From positions 53,776-117,775 of the forward strand of contig NZ_AOJI01000025.1 of NCBI RefSeq assembly GCF_000336995.1: DNA of 64,000 bases, read 5' to 3'. The notes beneath the pieces were generated by a model. It was not told the DNA's origin, did no database searches, and was given only the letters and a program-made list of their open reading frames with translations. Position 1 is the first letter of the stretch. Each line of letters opens with the position of its first letter. This DNA comes from Halorubrum aidingense JCM 13560 (GTDB lineage: Archaea > Halobacteriota > Halobacteria > Halobacteriales > Haloferacaceae). Below, one piece after another: positions 9,747 to 17,873 of the stretch. The position numbers were made by a program, and so were the translations under genes.

Positions 9747-10922
9747 TCAGGCGGATTCCGGTGGCCGTTCGGCGTCGGGATCGGCGACGGGGTCCGGATC
9801 GACAGCGGGGTCCGGAGCAGCGACGGGGTTGGACTCAGGGACAGAAGCGGCCGTCACGTGGCGCACGTTCACGTCGTGGGTGGCGTACGGGATCTCGATA
9901 CCGTGGTCCGCGAACCGGAGGTAGATCTCGCGGTTGAGGCGGTGTCTGACTCGACCCATGTGCTCCGGTCGCGTCACCCAGCAGACGAGCCGGTACTCCA
10001 GCGCCGAGTCGCCGAACCCGACGAAGCGCGCTCGGGGCGCCGGGTTGTTCGGCACGCTCTCCTCGTCTTCGGCGATGCCGACGAGGACGTCTTCCACCAG
10101 ATCGATATCGCTGCCGTACGCGACGCCGACGTCGATCTTGAGCCGGGTCTGACCGTGCGGCGCGGAGAGGTTGACGACGCGCTCCTCGTTGAGCATCGAG
10201 TTCGGCAGCGTGATGTCGATGTTGTCCCGCGTGCGGAGCGTCGTCGAGCGGATCCCGACCGCGACGACCGTCCCGGCCTCGCCGGTGTCGATCTCGAGGT
10301 AATCGCCGATCGTGTACGTGTCGTCGACGTACAGCGCGAGCCCGCCGAGGAAGTTCCCGACGCTCTCTTTCGCGGCGAAGCCGAGCGCGATGCCCGCGAT
10401 GCCCGCCGCGCCGAGCAGCGGGGAGATGTCGTACTCCCACAGGAGGAGCACCGTCGCGGTGCCCGCGACGACCACCGTGAGCGTCCAGATGTTCGAGAAG
10501 ACCGGTGCGAACTCGTAGGCGCGTCCGCGGGTGTCCGACGCCTTTCCCTCCTCGTTGATCTTCGTCACGAGTCGGTTGACGACCCGATTCAGGTAGAACG
10601 CCCACACCAACACGATGACCGTGATCGCCGGCCTGCCGACGAACGTCGACACCTGCTCGGCGGTGAGAAACGTGTTCTCCGTCACCGAAGGGACGCTCGC
10701 GAGCACCGAGAAGCCGATCAGCGACGCCGTGGTGACGAGCGGGATGTGGAGGTTGTCGACGACGATCGAGTCGTAGTCGGTCGCGGTCCGGTCGGTGTAC
10801 CGTCGCAGGTGCCGGACGACGACAAAATTCATCACGGCGCCGGCGAGCACCGACGCGACGAGCACGAACAGCGTGGCGCCGTACGGGTTCGCGAGGACAG
10901 GACCGAGCGACTCCGGAAGCAT
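9747..10922 (-). CDS. MscS-family mechanosensitive ion channel
   Basis: 391 residues. Four or five N-terminal transmembrane helices lead into the pore helix (LLGAAGIAGIALGFAAKESV) and the soluble MscS beta domain (GDYLEIDTGEAGTVVAVGIR, then TTLRTRDNIDITLPNSML). The C-terminal ~35 residues are an acidic Pro/Asp-rich tail (PVAAPDPAVDPDPVADPD). The family releases solutes during hypo-osmotic shock, which is relevant to halophiles. Promoter: a clear TATA element at 10942-10950, 25 bases before the ATG. A second, shorter MscS gene lies at 21196-22059 in this window. Confidence 0.93.
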   Translation of the reverse strand: MLPESLGPVLANPYGATLFVLVASVLAGAVMNFVVVRHLRRYTDRTATDYDSIVVDNLHIPLVTTASLIGFSVLASVPSVTENTFLTAEQVSTFVGRPAITVIVLVWAFYLNRVVNRLVTKINEEGKASDTRGRAYEFAPVFSNIWTLTVVVAGTATVLLLWEYDISPLLGAAGIAGIALGFAAKESVGNFLGGLALYVDDTYTIGDYLEIDTGEAGTVVAVGIRSTTLRTRDNIDITLPNSMLNEERVVNLSAPHGQTRLKIDVGVAYGSDIDLVEDVLVGIAEDEESVPNNPAPRARFVGFGDSALEYRLVCWVTRPEHMGRVRHRLNREIYLRFADHGIEIPYATHDVNVRHVTAASVPESNPVAAPDPAVDPDPVADPDAERPPESA

Positions 10923-10941
10923 ACGTCCCTATGGTCGGTGA

Positions 10942-10950
10942 AGTATATAT
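10942..10950 (-). promoter_or_regulatory. TATA box of the mscS gene
   Basis: On the minus strand this reads ATATATACT, centred about 25 bases before the ATG at 10922. It is A/T-rich in an otherwise very GC-rich region. Confidence 0.65.
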
Positions 10951-10986
10951 TTCTCTCCGCCCCGCGACGACCGGGGCGGCGGCCGC

Positions 10987-12309
10987 TCAACAGGAACAGT
11001 AGTAGTCGCGGTCCACGAACTCGGTCTCGAACAGCTTCGCGGCCGGTGCGGGGTCGGAGGGGCGGTAGACGGCCGCCGTCAGGTCGCCCTCGCGCTCGAA
11101 CGCCCCGGAGACGAGCCGCCGCCAGTCTGCGGGCGACAGCTGGTCCCAGACGGCGTCGTCGCCCGCGAGCAGCGCGAGGTAATCGCGGAGAGACACCCAC
11201 CGCGCCGGCTCGACGCCGGGCGACTCGTACTCGGCGTCGGTGACGGCGGCGTACGCCGCCATCGGGAGGTTCGCGCCGGCGGCGACCGGCAGCCCGATCC
11301 ACTTCCACGGACGGGTGTTGACGTCGAGCAGCAGGAACTCCTCGCGGTCGGCGTCGTACACGAACTCCGCCTCGCTGATCCCGTGGTAGCCGGCGTCTTC
11401 GAGCACGGCCAGCGCGCGCGCCTCGATCGCGGGCTCGTCGGCCGTCTCGACCAGACACGAGGTCCCGAACTGCTGCGGGTACCGGATCGCGGCGTTGCCG
11501 ACCACCGCGAGCGCGTCGTCGACCCCCGACGGCGGCACGTACGACGCCAGCGAGTGGTCCCGACCGGTCGCGATGTCGACGCGCTTCTGGGCCATCACGG
11601 CGATCCCCGCCTCGCTGGCGGCCGCGACCGTGTCCGCGAACTCCTCGCGGTTCGCGACCTCGATCACGTTGGTGCCGAACGCCTCCTCGAAGTCACGTTT
11701 GAGCTCCGGCTTCACGACGAGCGGGAAACCGAGCGCGTCGGCGGCCTCGTCGACCGTGGCGTCGGCGTTTTCGGCCCCCGTCGCCGCGTCCGCCGTCTCC
11801 GCCAAGCGGTACGTCTCCGGGTACGGCACCCCGAGCGCCTCGCAGGTCGCGTACAGCGCGGACTTGTTCAACACGTCGTCGAGGGTGTCGATCCCCGAGA
11901 AGGGGAGGCGAACGCCCGCCGGCTCGGCCTCGGCGTACGCGAGCGCCCACTCGTCCATACAGCCGAACGCGACGGCCTCGGTGCCGGCGGCGTCGACGAT
12001 CGCCTCCACGTCGGCGCGGAAGCCGTCGAGGTCGTCGAGCGGGTACGTCACCGCCCCCGCGAAGGCGACCGCGTCGGACGGCGGCGCGAGCCCGTCGTGA
12101 CGGACGGTCCCGTCGGCGTCCGTGCTCGCGCCCCCGGCGCCGCCTCCGGCGCGGTCGAGCGCGATGACCGGGACGTCGTGCGCTGCGAGCGCGCGGGCGA
12201 CCCCGAGGCCGGTCACGTGCGCGTTGCTGACGAGTGCTGGCGGGCGGTCGAAGTCGGCGTCCGCGAGCGCGTCGACGAGCGACGCGGTCGAGAGAAACTG
12301 CTCGGCCAT
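10987..12309 (-). CDS. ATP-grasp enzyme (carboxylate-amine ligase-like)
   Basis: 440 residues. The N-terminal part is a Rossmann-like pre-ATP-grasp domain (VSNAHVTGLGVARALAAHDV). The central ATP-grasp fold shows NKSALYATCEALGVPYPETY, FPLVVKPELKRDF, and the metal-binding block GISEAEFVYD followed by LLDVNTRPWKWIGLP. These ligases join a carboxylate to an amine with ATP; the substrates are not evident. The protein ends in Tyr-Tyr-Cys-Ser-Cys, an unusual twin-cysteine tail that could be a thiol or metal site. It diverges from the 12495 gene across about 185 bases that look like back-to-back promoters. Confidence 0.85.
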   Translation of the reverse strand: MAEQFLSTASLVDALADADFDRPPALVSNAHVTGLGVARALAAHDVPVIALDRAGGGAGGASTDADGTVRHDGLAPPSDAVAFAGAVTYPLDDLDGFRADVEAIVDAAGTEAVAFGCMDEWALAYAEAEPAGVRLPFSGIDTLDDVLNKSALYATCEALGVPYPETYRLAETADAATGAENADATVDEAADALGFPLVVKPELKRDFEEAFGTNVIEVANREEFADTVAAASEAGIAVMAQKRVDIATGRDHSLASYVPPSGVDDALAVVGNAAIRYPQQFGTSCLVETADEPAIEARALAVLEDAGYHGISEAEFVYDADREEFLLLDVNTRPWKWIGLPVAAGANLPMAAYAAVTDAEYESPGVEPARWVSLRDYLALLAGDDAVWDQLSPADWRRLVSGAFEREGDLTAAVYRPSDPAPAAKLFETEFVDRDYYCSC

Positions 12310-12494
12310 AGCGTCACTCGCCGGTCCGGGTACAAAGGCTCACTAGTACCGGCCCCGCGTGCCACTACCGGTGACGAGGGTGGGACCCATACCGGCCGAA
12401 GCGGACGATCGCGGTGCGGCGCGGTTACGAAGGCCCCGCTCTCGAAGGACGCGGACGCAACGCGCTTTTGGTCGCGTACCGCCTCCGATCGGAC

Positions 12495-13022
12495 ATGACC
12501 GACAGCGAGAGCGAGCGCGGGTCCGAGCACGAACTCCCCGACCGCGTCCGCCGGGCGTTCGCGGACCACGGCTCGTTCGAACCCGCCGCCGACGGCGTCT
12601 GGACCGCGGAGACGACTCCCTTCGACGGCGACGTGCGCGCCGAACCGGCCGCGGACGGCCGGGTCCGATTTCTGGTGACCGTACGAGTGCCGACCCTCTC
12701 GGCGGTGACGACCGACGAGGTCGCCGACGTGGTCGAAGAGGGGTGGACCGAGACGTTCGAACTTCGCGTCGTCGACGTCGGCGGGGTTACACGCAAGGAA
12801 CGCGAGTTCGACCCGACCGTGACGATCGACGGCGACGAGATCCGCGTCGGCTTCGAGCTGACGGATATCAACGAGCGACGCGGCGTCGACGACGCCGGCG
12901 CGCTCATCAACTTCGTCGAAGGGACGTACGTACAGGGCGTGATTCCCGGATACGAGTACACCGAGCCCGTCACGGACCTCCTCTCGGCGGCGCGCCGACA
13001 GGCGAACGGCGGGGCCTTCTGA
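12495..13022 (+). CDS. conserved haloarchaeal protein (DUF5813-like)
   Basis: 175 residues, soluble and acidic, alternating beta strands (VWTAETTPFDGDVRAEP, then VRFLVTVRVPTL) and ending with an Ala/Arg-rich helix. From memory this matches the haloarchaeal DUF5813 family, which has no known function. The ATG at 12495 is chosen because a CTTTTGG element at 12465-12471 lies 27 bases upstream; the open frame extends further 5' without conserved-looking sequence. It is followed after 40 bases by a small membrane protein in the same direction. Confidence 0.8.
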   Translation: MTDSESERGSEHELPDRVRRAFADHGSFEPAADGVWTAETTPFDGDVRAEPAADGRVRFLVTVRVPTLSAVTTDEVADVVEEGWTETFELRVVDVGGVTRKEREFDPTVTIDGDEIRVGFELTDINERRGVDDAGALINFVEGTYVQGVIPGYEYTEPVTDLLSAARRQANGGAF

Positions 13023-13062
13023 AGGGAGACGCGAGGCGCTTCTCCGCAGCCGATAGGGGCAA

Positions 13063-13410
13063 ATGGCGGGGGCTCGTAGACGGCGTATGTTCGCGCTGTT
13101 CGGGTTCGTCAGCCTCCTCGCGCTCGTGGCGTTTCACACGCTGGTGGCCGGCGTGGCGACCCGATTCTTCCGGCTTCGGCTGTCGACCTCGTGGGGGGCG
13201 GTCGTGTACACGATCGTGTTGATTCCGATGCTGCTTCTCGTCTCGACCCTGCTTTTCACCGGCGTGTTGAACGTCGGGTCGGGCGTCAACCTCGGGAGTC
13301 CGACCATCGTGCTCGGCCTGCTCGTCGCGCTGCCGGTGGTGCTCGGCGCCGCGATCGACTACCTCTACATCCCCCCGCCGGACGAGTACGAGTTACCCGA
13401 CACGCAGTGA
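13063..13410 (+). CDS. small membrane protein, unknown function
   Basis: 115 residues with three hydrophobic helices (near 10-30, 43-65 and 78-100) and an acidic tail rich in Pro and Tyr (YIPPPDEYELPD). The ATG at 13063 gives a basic N-terminus (AGARRRR); the ATG at 13087 would remove it. No promoter is obvious, so it is probably co-transcribed with the 12495 gene 40 bases upstream. Function unknown. Confidence 0.7.
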   Translation: MAGARRRRMFALFGFVSLLALVAFHTLVAGVATRFFRLRLSTSWGAVVYTIVLIPMLLLVSTLLFTGVLNVGSGVNLGSPTIVLGLLVALPVVLGAAIDYLYIPPPDEYELPDTQ

Positions 13411-13497
13411 TTCGGGGATAGCGATTTGACGACGCGGCGTCGACGCCGCCCCCTCGTCTCTCCCGCTCCTCGTCCGCCTTGCTACTCGTCCGCCTTG

Positions 13498-14103
13498 CTA
13501 CTCGTCCGCCTCGGCGTCGAGGAGGTCGGCGACGATCGCCTCCACGCGCTCGATGACCGCCTCGGGCGAACGCGTCGCGTCGACACGGTGGAAGCGCCCC
13601 GGCTCGGCGTCGATCAGGCGCTCGTAGTTCCGCTGGACCGCGGCGAGGTAGCCGTCCTGTTCGAACTTGTTCGTGCGGCCCGCCCGCTCGGCCGCGGTGC
13701 GGGCGTCCAGATCGAGGAAGATCGTCGCGTCCGGCGGCCGCGAGAAGGCGCTGTGAATCCCGCGGATGTACTCCAGTGGGCGCTCGATCCCGACGTCGCT
13801 GGCGGCGAGCGTGGCGGCCTGATACGCGAACCGGGAGTCGGAGTACCGGTCCGAGATCACGAGCCGCCCGTCGGCGAGCGCGGGCTCTATCGTCCCCGAG
13901 AGGTGGTCGGCGTGGTCGGCGGTCAACAGGAACAGCTCCGCCAGCGGGTCGGCGTCGTCGGCCGCGATCGACCGAGCCACCGCCTCGCCGTACCAGCTAT
14001 CGGTCGGCTCGCGGGTGAACGTCGCGTCGGGGTAGACGTCGTGGAGCGCCTCCCAGACCGTCGTCTTCCCGCTCCCGTCGAGCCCCTCCAGCGTGATCAA
14101 CAT
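13498..14103 (-). CDS. tmk: thymidylate kinase
   Basis: 201 residues. Phosphorylates dTMP to dTDP with ATP for DNA synthesis. Visible: P-loop GLDGSGKTT (residues 7-15), the TREPTDSW segment matching the family's REPGGT-type motif, the [11 protein letters not shown] substrate loop, and the LID/C-terminal region with [15 protein letters not shown]. The start ATG at 14103 has TATA-like GTTTATTC about 27 bases upstream. It diverges from the CNNM/CBS membrane protein gene. A short duplicated run (CTCGTCCGCCTTGCTA) lies just beyond its stop near 13470-13505. Confidence 0.92.
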   Translation of the reverse strand: MLITLEGLDGSGKTTVWEALHDVYPDATFTREPTDSWYGEAVARSIAADDADPLAELFLLTADHADHLSGTIEPALADGRLVISDRYSDSRFAYQAATLAASDVGIERPLEYIRGIHSAFSRPPDATIFLDLDARTAAERAGRTNKFEQDGYLAAVQRNYERLIDAEPGRFHRVDATRSPEAVIERVEAIVADLLDAEADE

Positions 14104-14157
14104 GGTCGCGCTCCGGCGCGATGAGGAATAAACCGCCCGCTTCGAGCGACGGGGCCC

Positions 14158-14164
14158 TTTTTAG
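14158..14164 (+). promoter_or_regulatory. upstream TATA-like element of the CNNM gene
   Basis: TTTTTAG centred 27 bases before the ATG at 14188 (start of a short leader frame). A second TATA-like CTTATACC at 14210-14217 is only about 22 bases before the CNNM ATG at 14235, so either promoter could be used. Confidence 0.45.
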
Positions 14165-14187
14165 TGACCCCGCGGCGAACGACCGCC

Positions 14188-14241
14188 ATGGTCGACAATC
14201 GCTCTCCCGCTTATACCCGGTCTCGGAGGCGCCGATGGTAG
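14188..14241 (+). CDS. putative 17-residue leader ORF overlapping the CNNM start
   Basis: ATG at 14188 opens a 17-codon frame (MVDNRSPAYTRSRRRRW) that stops at TAG 14239-14241, overlapping the CNNM start codon at 14235. The ATG sits 27 bases after a TATA-like element, the leaderless distance. The first ~22 bases closely resemble the CNNM start region (ATGGTCGACAATCGC against ATGGTAGACATCGCG), so this may be a duplicated start region rather than a functional peptide. The arginine-rich composition is atypical for a haloarchaeal protein. Confidence 0.3.
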   Translation: MVDNRSPAYTRSRRRRW

Positions 14242-15665
14242 ACATCGCGCTCTCTGCCACACAGGTACTCGTGGCGCTCGTGCTGGTCGTGTTGAACGGC
14301 TTCTTCGTCGCGTCCGAGTTCGCGTTCGTCCGGGTCCGCTCGACGTCGGTCGAGCAGCTCGCCGCGGAGGGTCGCGCTGGCTCCGGCGCGTTACAGGACG
14401 TGATGGAGGGTCTCGACGACTACCTAGCGGCGACGCAGCTCGGGATCACGCTCGCGTCGCTCGGGCTCGGGTGGATCGGCGAGCCCGCCGTGGCGGCGCT
14501 GATCGAACCGGTGCTCGGGCCGCTGCTGCCCGCGAACATCCTCCACCTCGTTTCCTTCGCGATCGGGTTCAGCATCATCACGTTCCTCCACGTCGTGTTC
14601 GGCGAGCTGGCGCCGAAGACGATCGCCATCGCGCAGGCGGAGCGAGTCGCGCTGCTGCTCGCCCCGCCGATGAAGTTCTCGTACTACCTGTTTTCGCCCG
14701 GGATCGTCGTGTTCAACGGGGCCGCGAACGCCTTCACCCGCGCGATCGGCGTGCCGCCGGCCTCGGAGACCGACGAGACGATGGAGGAGCGGGAGATCCG
14801 GCGCGTGCTCGCGCGCTCCGGCGAGGCCGGGCACGTCGCCGACGCCGAAGTCGAGATGATCGAGGGCGTCTTCGAGCTCGACGACACGGTCGTCCGCGAG
14901 GTGATGGTCCCCCGCCCGGACGTGGTGACCCTCCCCACGGACGCCGACCTCGCCGCGATCCGCACGACGGCGCTCGACGCGGGTCACACTCGGTACCCGG
15001 TCGTGACCGACGGAGACGCCGATCGCGTGGTCGGCTTCGTCGATCTGAAAGACGTCTTGCGCGCGGGCGAGGTCGGTGACGAGTCGGTGACGGCCGACGA
15101 ACTCGCCCGCGACCTCATCGTCGTCCCGGAAACGGCCTCGATCGGCGACCTCCTCGTCCGGTTCCGCGACGAGCACCGACAGATGGCCGCCGTCGTCGAC
15201 GAGTGGGGTGCTTTCGAGGGGATCGTCACCGTCGAAGACGTCGTCGAGGCGCTGGTCGGCGACCTCCGTGACGAGTTCGACACCGGCGGCAACGACCACG
15301 CGATCCGCCGGCTCGACGACGGCGCGCACGAGGCGGACGGTTCCCTCTCCCTCTCGGACGTGAACGACGCCCTCGGAACGGCATTCGACGGCAACGGCTA
15401 CCAGACGCTCGGCGGACTCGTGCTGGACCGACTCGGCCGCACGCCCGAGGTCGGAGACACCGTCACAGTCGATGACCGAACGTTCGAGGTGACGGCCGTC
15501 GACGGCGCGCGGATCTCGACGGTGCGGATCACGACGCGAGGCGACGACGAGACAGGCGACGACGAAGCGGGCGATGCGGACCGCGCCGAGGACACCGGCG
15601 GTGCCGGCGACACCGACCGCGCCGACGACACAAGCGGCTCGGACGACGACGCCGGGTCGAGATAG
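14235..15665 (+). CDS. CNNM-transmembrane / CBS-pair / CorC-type membrane protein
   Basis: 476 residues of the hemolysin C / CorC / CNNM family, linked to Mg2+ and other cation export or homeostasis. Order: CNNM membrane domain with about four helices (NGFFVASEFAFVRVRS; FGELAPKTIAIAQAE), two CBS domains (VVREVMVPRPDVVTLPTDAD; DLIVVPETASIGDLLVRF), then the CorC_HlyC transporter-associated domain (LGGLVLDRLGRTPEVGDTV). The tail of about 40 residues is almost only Asp, Gly, Glu, Thr and Ala in short repeats. The family signature begins at MVDIALSA, which supports ATG 14235. Confidence 0.9.
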   Translation: MVDIALSATQVLVALVLVVLNGFFVASEFAFVRVRSTSVEQLAAEGRAGSGALQDVMEGLDDYLAATQLGITLASLGLGWIGEPAVAALIEPVLGPLLPANILHLVSFAIGFSIITFLHVVFGELAPKTIAIAQAERVALLLAPPMKFSYYLFSPGIVVFNGAANAFTRAIGVPPASETDETMEEREIRRVLARSGEAGHVADAEVEMIEGVFELDDTVVREVMVPRPDVVTLPTDADLAAIRTTALDAGHTRYPVVTDGDADRVVGFVDLKDVLRAGEVGDESVTADELARDLIVVPETASIGDLLVRFRDEHRQMAAVVDEWGAFEGIVTVEDVVEALVGDLRDEFDTGGNDHAIRRLDDGAHEADGSLSLSDVNDALGTAFDGNGYQTLGGLVLDRLGRTPEVGDTVTVDDRTFEVTAVDGARISTVRITTRGDDETGDDEAGDADRAEDTGGAGDTDRADDTSGSDDDAGSR

Positions 15666-15689
15666 CACGCGTCGCGAACCGGCGAGGCC

Positions 15690-15698
15690 CTTTTTATC
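15690..15698 (+). promoter_or_regulatory. TATA box of the tandem uspA gene
   Basis: CTTTTTATC centred about 27 bases before the ATG at 15721, giving a leaderless transcript if the usual spacing holds. Confidence 0.6.
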
Positions 15699-15720
15699 GG
15701 TCGGGCGTGACCGTGGACCC

Positions 15721-16656
15721 ATGTTCGAGCGAATTTTGTTCCCGACGGACGGCAGCGACGGGGCGGAAGCGGCGTTCGGCCACGTCCTCGACGTCGCGGC
15801 CGACCACGACGCGACCGTGCACGTCCTCAACGTCGCCGACACGACCCACGACAGCGTGACGCGGATCGGCCGCGAGGTCGTCGACGTGCTCGAACAAGAG
15901 GGAGAAGCGACCGTCGAGGCGGCCGCCGAGCGCGCCGCGGACCGAGGCGTCGAGGCGGTCACGGCCGTCCTGCAGGGCGGGGTGGACGAAACGATCGCGG
16001 CGTACGCCGACGAGCACGGGATCGACCTCGTCGCCATGTCGACCCGCGGCCGAACGGGACTCGATCGCCTGCTCCTCGGGAGCACGACCGAACGGGTGAT
16101 CCGCCGATCGCGAGCGCCCGTCCTGAGCGTGCGCCCGGACGGAGAGCCGGCCCGGTACCCGTACGAGGACATCCTCGTGCCGACCGACGGGAGTCGACAC
16201 GCACGCGCCGCGCTCGACCGCGCCGTCGACCTCGCCGGGATCACCGGCGCGACGGTCCACGCCCTCACCGTCGTCGACGTCGGCACGGTCGGGCTGGAGG
16301 GATACTCGGGCGTCGACGCGCTCGTCTCCGGCGCCGAAGCGACCGCCGAGGACGCGGTCGCGACCGCCGAGGCGGCGGGCGTCGAGGCGACCGCGACCGT
16401 GGAGGTCGCCTCCTCCGCCGCCCGCGGAATTCGGTCGATCATCGCGGACCGCGACGTCGACCTCGTCGCGATCGGGACCCGCGGCCGGCGCGGCGTCGAG
16501 CGGTATCTGCTCGGGAGCGTCGCGGAGCGGACGGTCCGGACGTCTCCGGTGCCCGTGCTGACGGTTCCCAATCCCGACACCGGCCCAGACACCGACTCCG
16601 ACATAGACTCCGATCCCGACTCCGACACCGCCCTCGACCCCGACGACGAGGCCTGA
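15721..16656 (+). CDS. tandem universal stress protein (two UspA domains)
   Basis: 311 residues with two UspA domains fused head to tail: FERILFPTDGSDGAEAAF at the start and DILVPTDGSRHARAALDR near residue 150. Each ends with an ATP-binding loop, STRGRTGLDRLLLGSTTE and GTRGRRGVERYLLGSVAE, followed by a PVL(S/T)V strand, so both domains look nucleotide-binding. The C-terminus is an acidic Asp/Pro/Ser/Thr repeat tail of about 28 residues. UspA proteins act in stress responses; the exact process is unknown. Two single-domain UspA genes also occur in this window (36437 and 42665). Confidence 0.9.
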   Translation: MFERILFPTDGSDGAEAAFGHVLDVAADHDATVHVLNVADTTHDSVTRIGREVVDVLEQEGEATVEAAAERAADRGVEAVTAVLQGGVDETIAAYADEHGIDLVAMSTRGRTGLDRLLLGSTTERVIRRSRAPVLSVRPDGEPARYPYEDILVPTDGSRHARAALDRAVDLAGITGATVHALTVVDVGTVGLEGYSGVDALVSGAEATAEDAVATAEAAGVEATATVEVASSAARGIRSIIADRDVDLVAIGTRGRRGVERYLLGSVAERTVRTSPVPVLTVPNPDTGPDTDSDIDSDPDSDTALDPDDEA

Positions 16657-16674
16657 GTACAGATCGAAACGAGG

Positions 16675-16709
16675 CCGGATCGGATCGGATCCGATCGGAT
16701 CGGATCGGA
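16675..16709. repeat. GGATC/CGGAT array with central palindrome
   Basis: About 35 bases made of 5-base CGGAT units; in the middle the order inverts, giving the perfect palindrome ATCGGATCCGAT. It lies between the uspA stop (16656) and the NDUFA9-like gene (16787). It could form a hairpin or be simple-sequence expansion. Confidence 0.7.
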
Positions 16710-16786
16710 GATAGAGGGTGACCGGTCGGCGCCGGCGCGTCAGACACCGCGGTAGATTTACGGGGTTTCCGTCCGATAATAATCAC

Positions 16787-17683
16787 ATGAAAGTGTTGGT
16801 AGCCGGCGGGACCGGGTTTATCGGATCGAACCTCTGCCGCGCGCTCGTCGACGGGGGCCACGACGTGACGGCGCTCTCCCGCTCACCGGGCGACACGCCC
16901 GAAGGCGTCGCTCCCGCCGAGGGCGACGTCACCGACTACGACTCGATCGCCGCGGCGGCCGAAGGGCAGGACGCCGTGGTGAACCTCGTCGCGCTCTCTC
17001 CGCTCTTCGAGCCGAAGGGCGGGAACGTCATGCACGACCGGATCCACCGCGGCGGCACGGAGAACCTGGTTCGCGCCGCCGAGGCCGCCGGCGCCGACCG
17101 GTTCGTCCAGCTCAGCGCGCTCGGCGCCGACCCCGACGGCACCACCGCGTACATCCGCGCGAAGGGACAGGCCGAGACGGTCGTCCGCGAGAGCGACCTC
17201 GACTGGACGATATTCCGCCCGTCCGTCGTCTTCGGCGACGGGGGAGAGTTCGTCTCGTTCACCAAGCGGCTGAAGGGGATGTTCGCGCCGGGCGTGCCCC
17301 TGTACCCGCTCCCCGGCGGCGGGAAGACCCGCTTCCAGCCGATTCACGTCGAGGACCTCGTCCCGATGCTGGTCGCGGCGCTCGAAGACGACGAACACGT
17401 CGGCGAGACCTACGAGGTCGGCGGACCGGAGGTGCTCACCCTGCGACAGGTGACCGACCTCGTGTACGCGGCCGAGCGCAAGGGCGTCACCATCGTCCCG
17501 CTGCCGATGCCGCTCGCTCGGATCGGCCTCACCGTTCTCGGCGCCGTGCCCGGATTCCCGATGGGGGCCGACCAGTACCGTTCGTTGCAGTTCGACAACA
17601 CGACCGCGCACAACGACGTCGCTGCGTTCGGCGTCGACGAGGCCGAACTAACCACGCTCGGGTCGTATCTCGGCGTGGAGTGA
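16787..17683 (+). CDS. NAD(P)-binding epimerase-like protein (complex I NDUFA9 subfamily)
   Basis: 298-residue atypical short-chain dehydrogenase with the N-terminal nucleotide-binding motif GGTGFIGSNL (residues 6-15). The sequence around YIRAKGQAE and DWTIFRPSVVFGDG, the proximal HVEDLVPML and the C-terminal region match the NDUFA9-like / NmrA-like group found in many archaea and cyanobacteria. The Tyr-x3-Lys of classical SDRs is present as Y-I-R-A-K. The substrate is unknown. The start ATG at 16787 has a TATA-like AGATTTACG about 30 bases upstream. It is followed by the cetZ1 cluster, from which it is separated by a separate promoter. Confidence 0.87.
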   Translation: MKVLVAGGTGFIGSNLCRALVDGGHDVTALSRSPGDTPEGVAPAEGDVTDYDSIAAAAEGQDAVVNLVALSPLFEPKGGNVMHDRIHRGGTENLVRAAEAAGADRFVQLSALGADPDGTTAYIRAKGQAETVVRESDLDWTIFRPSVVFGDGGEFVSFTKRLKGMFAPGVPLYPLPGGGKTRFQPIHVEDLVPMLVAALEDDEHVGETYEVGGPEVLTLRQVTDLVYAAERKGVTIVPLPMPLARIGLTVLGAVPGFPMGADQYRSLQFDNTTAHNDVAAFGVDEAELTTLGSYLGVE

Positions 17684-17823
17684 CCGCGGCGATCGCGGGA
17701 CGGCGCGGCGACGCTGCGGACGGACCGGCGAGTTGCGCTGCAACCGGGTCGCCGCCGTCGATCCCGCACCTCGCGTTCGTGTCAACGATCGGAATATCAC
17801 GGCTGGTAACGGCAACCGAAGAG

Positions 17824-17830
17824 TTAAATA
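17824..17830 (+). promoter_or_regulatory. TATA box of cetZ1
   Basis: TTAAATA, preceded by a purine-rich BRE-like CCGAAGAG. It predicts transcription start near 17853, about 21 bases before the cetZ1 ATG, so this gene has a real 5' leader, unlike most of its neighbours. Confidence 0.65.
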
Positions 17831-17859
17831 CGAGATCACGTTCTGTTCATTTCAAAGGC

Positions 17860-17864
17860 GGAGG
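17860..17864 (+). promoter_or_regulatory. Shine-Dalgarno site of cetZ1
   Basis: GGAGG, 9 bases before the ATG at 17874, matching the anti-SD sequence of archaeal 16S rRNA. Notable because most genes here lack any leader. Confidence 0.65.
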
Positions 17865-17873
17865 GAGCACACG

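Noticed and set aside
8458..9924. Open frame of 488 codons antisense to the amidohydrolase
   Set aside because: A mirror of the third-position GC bias of the real gene; no domain and wrong composition. The amidohydrolase motifs are clear on the other strand.
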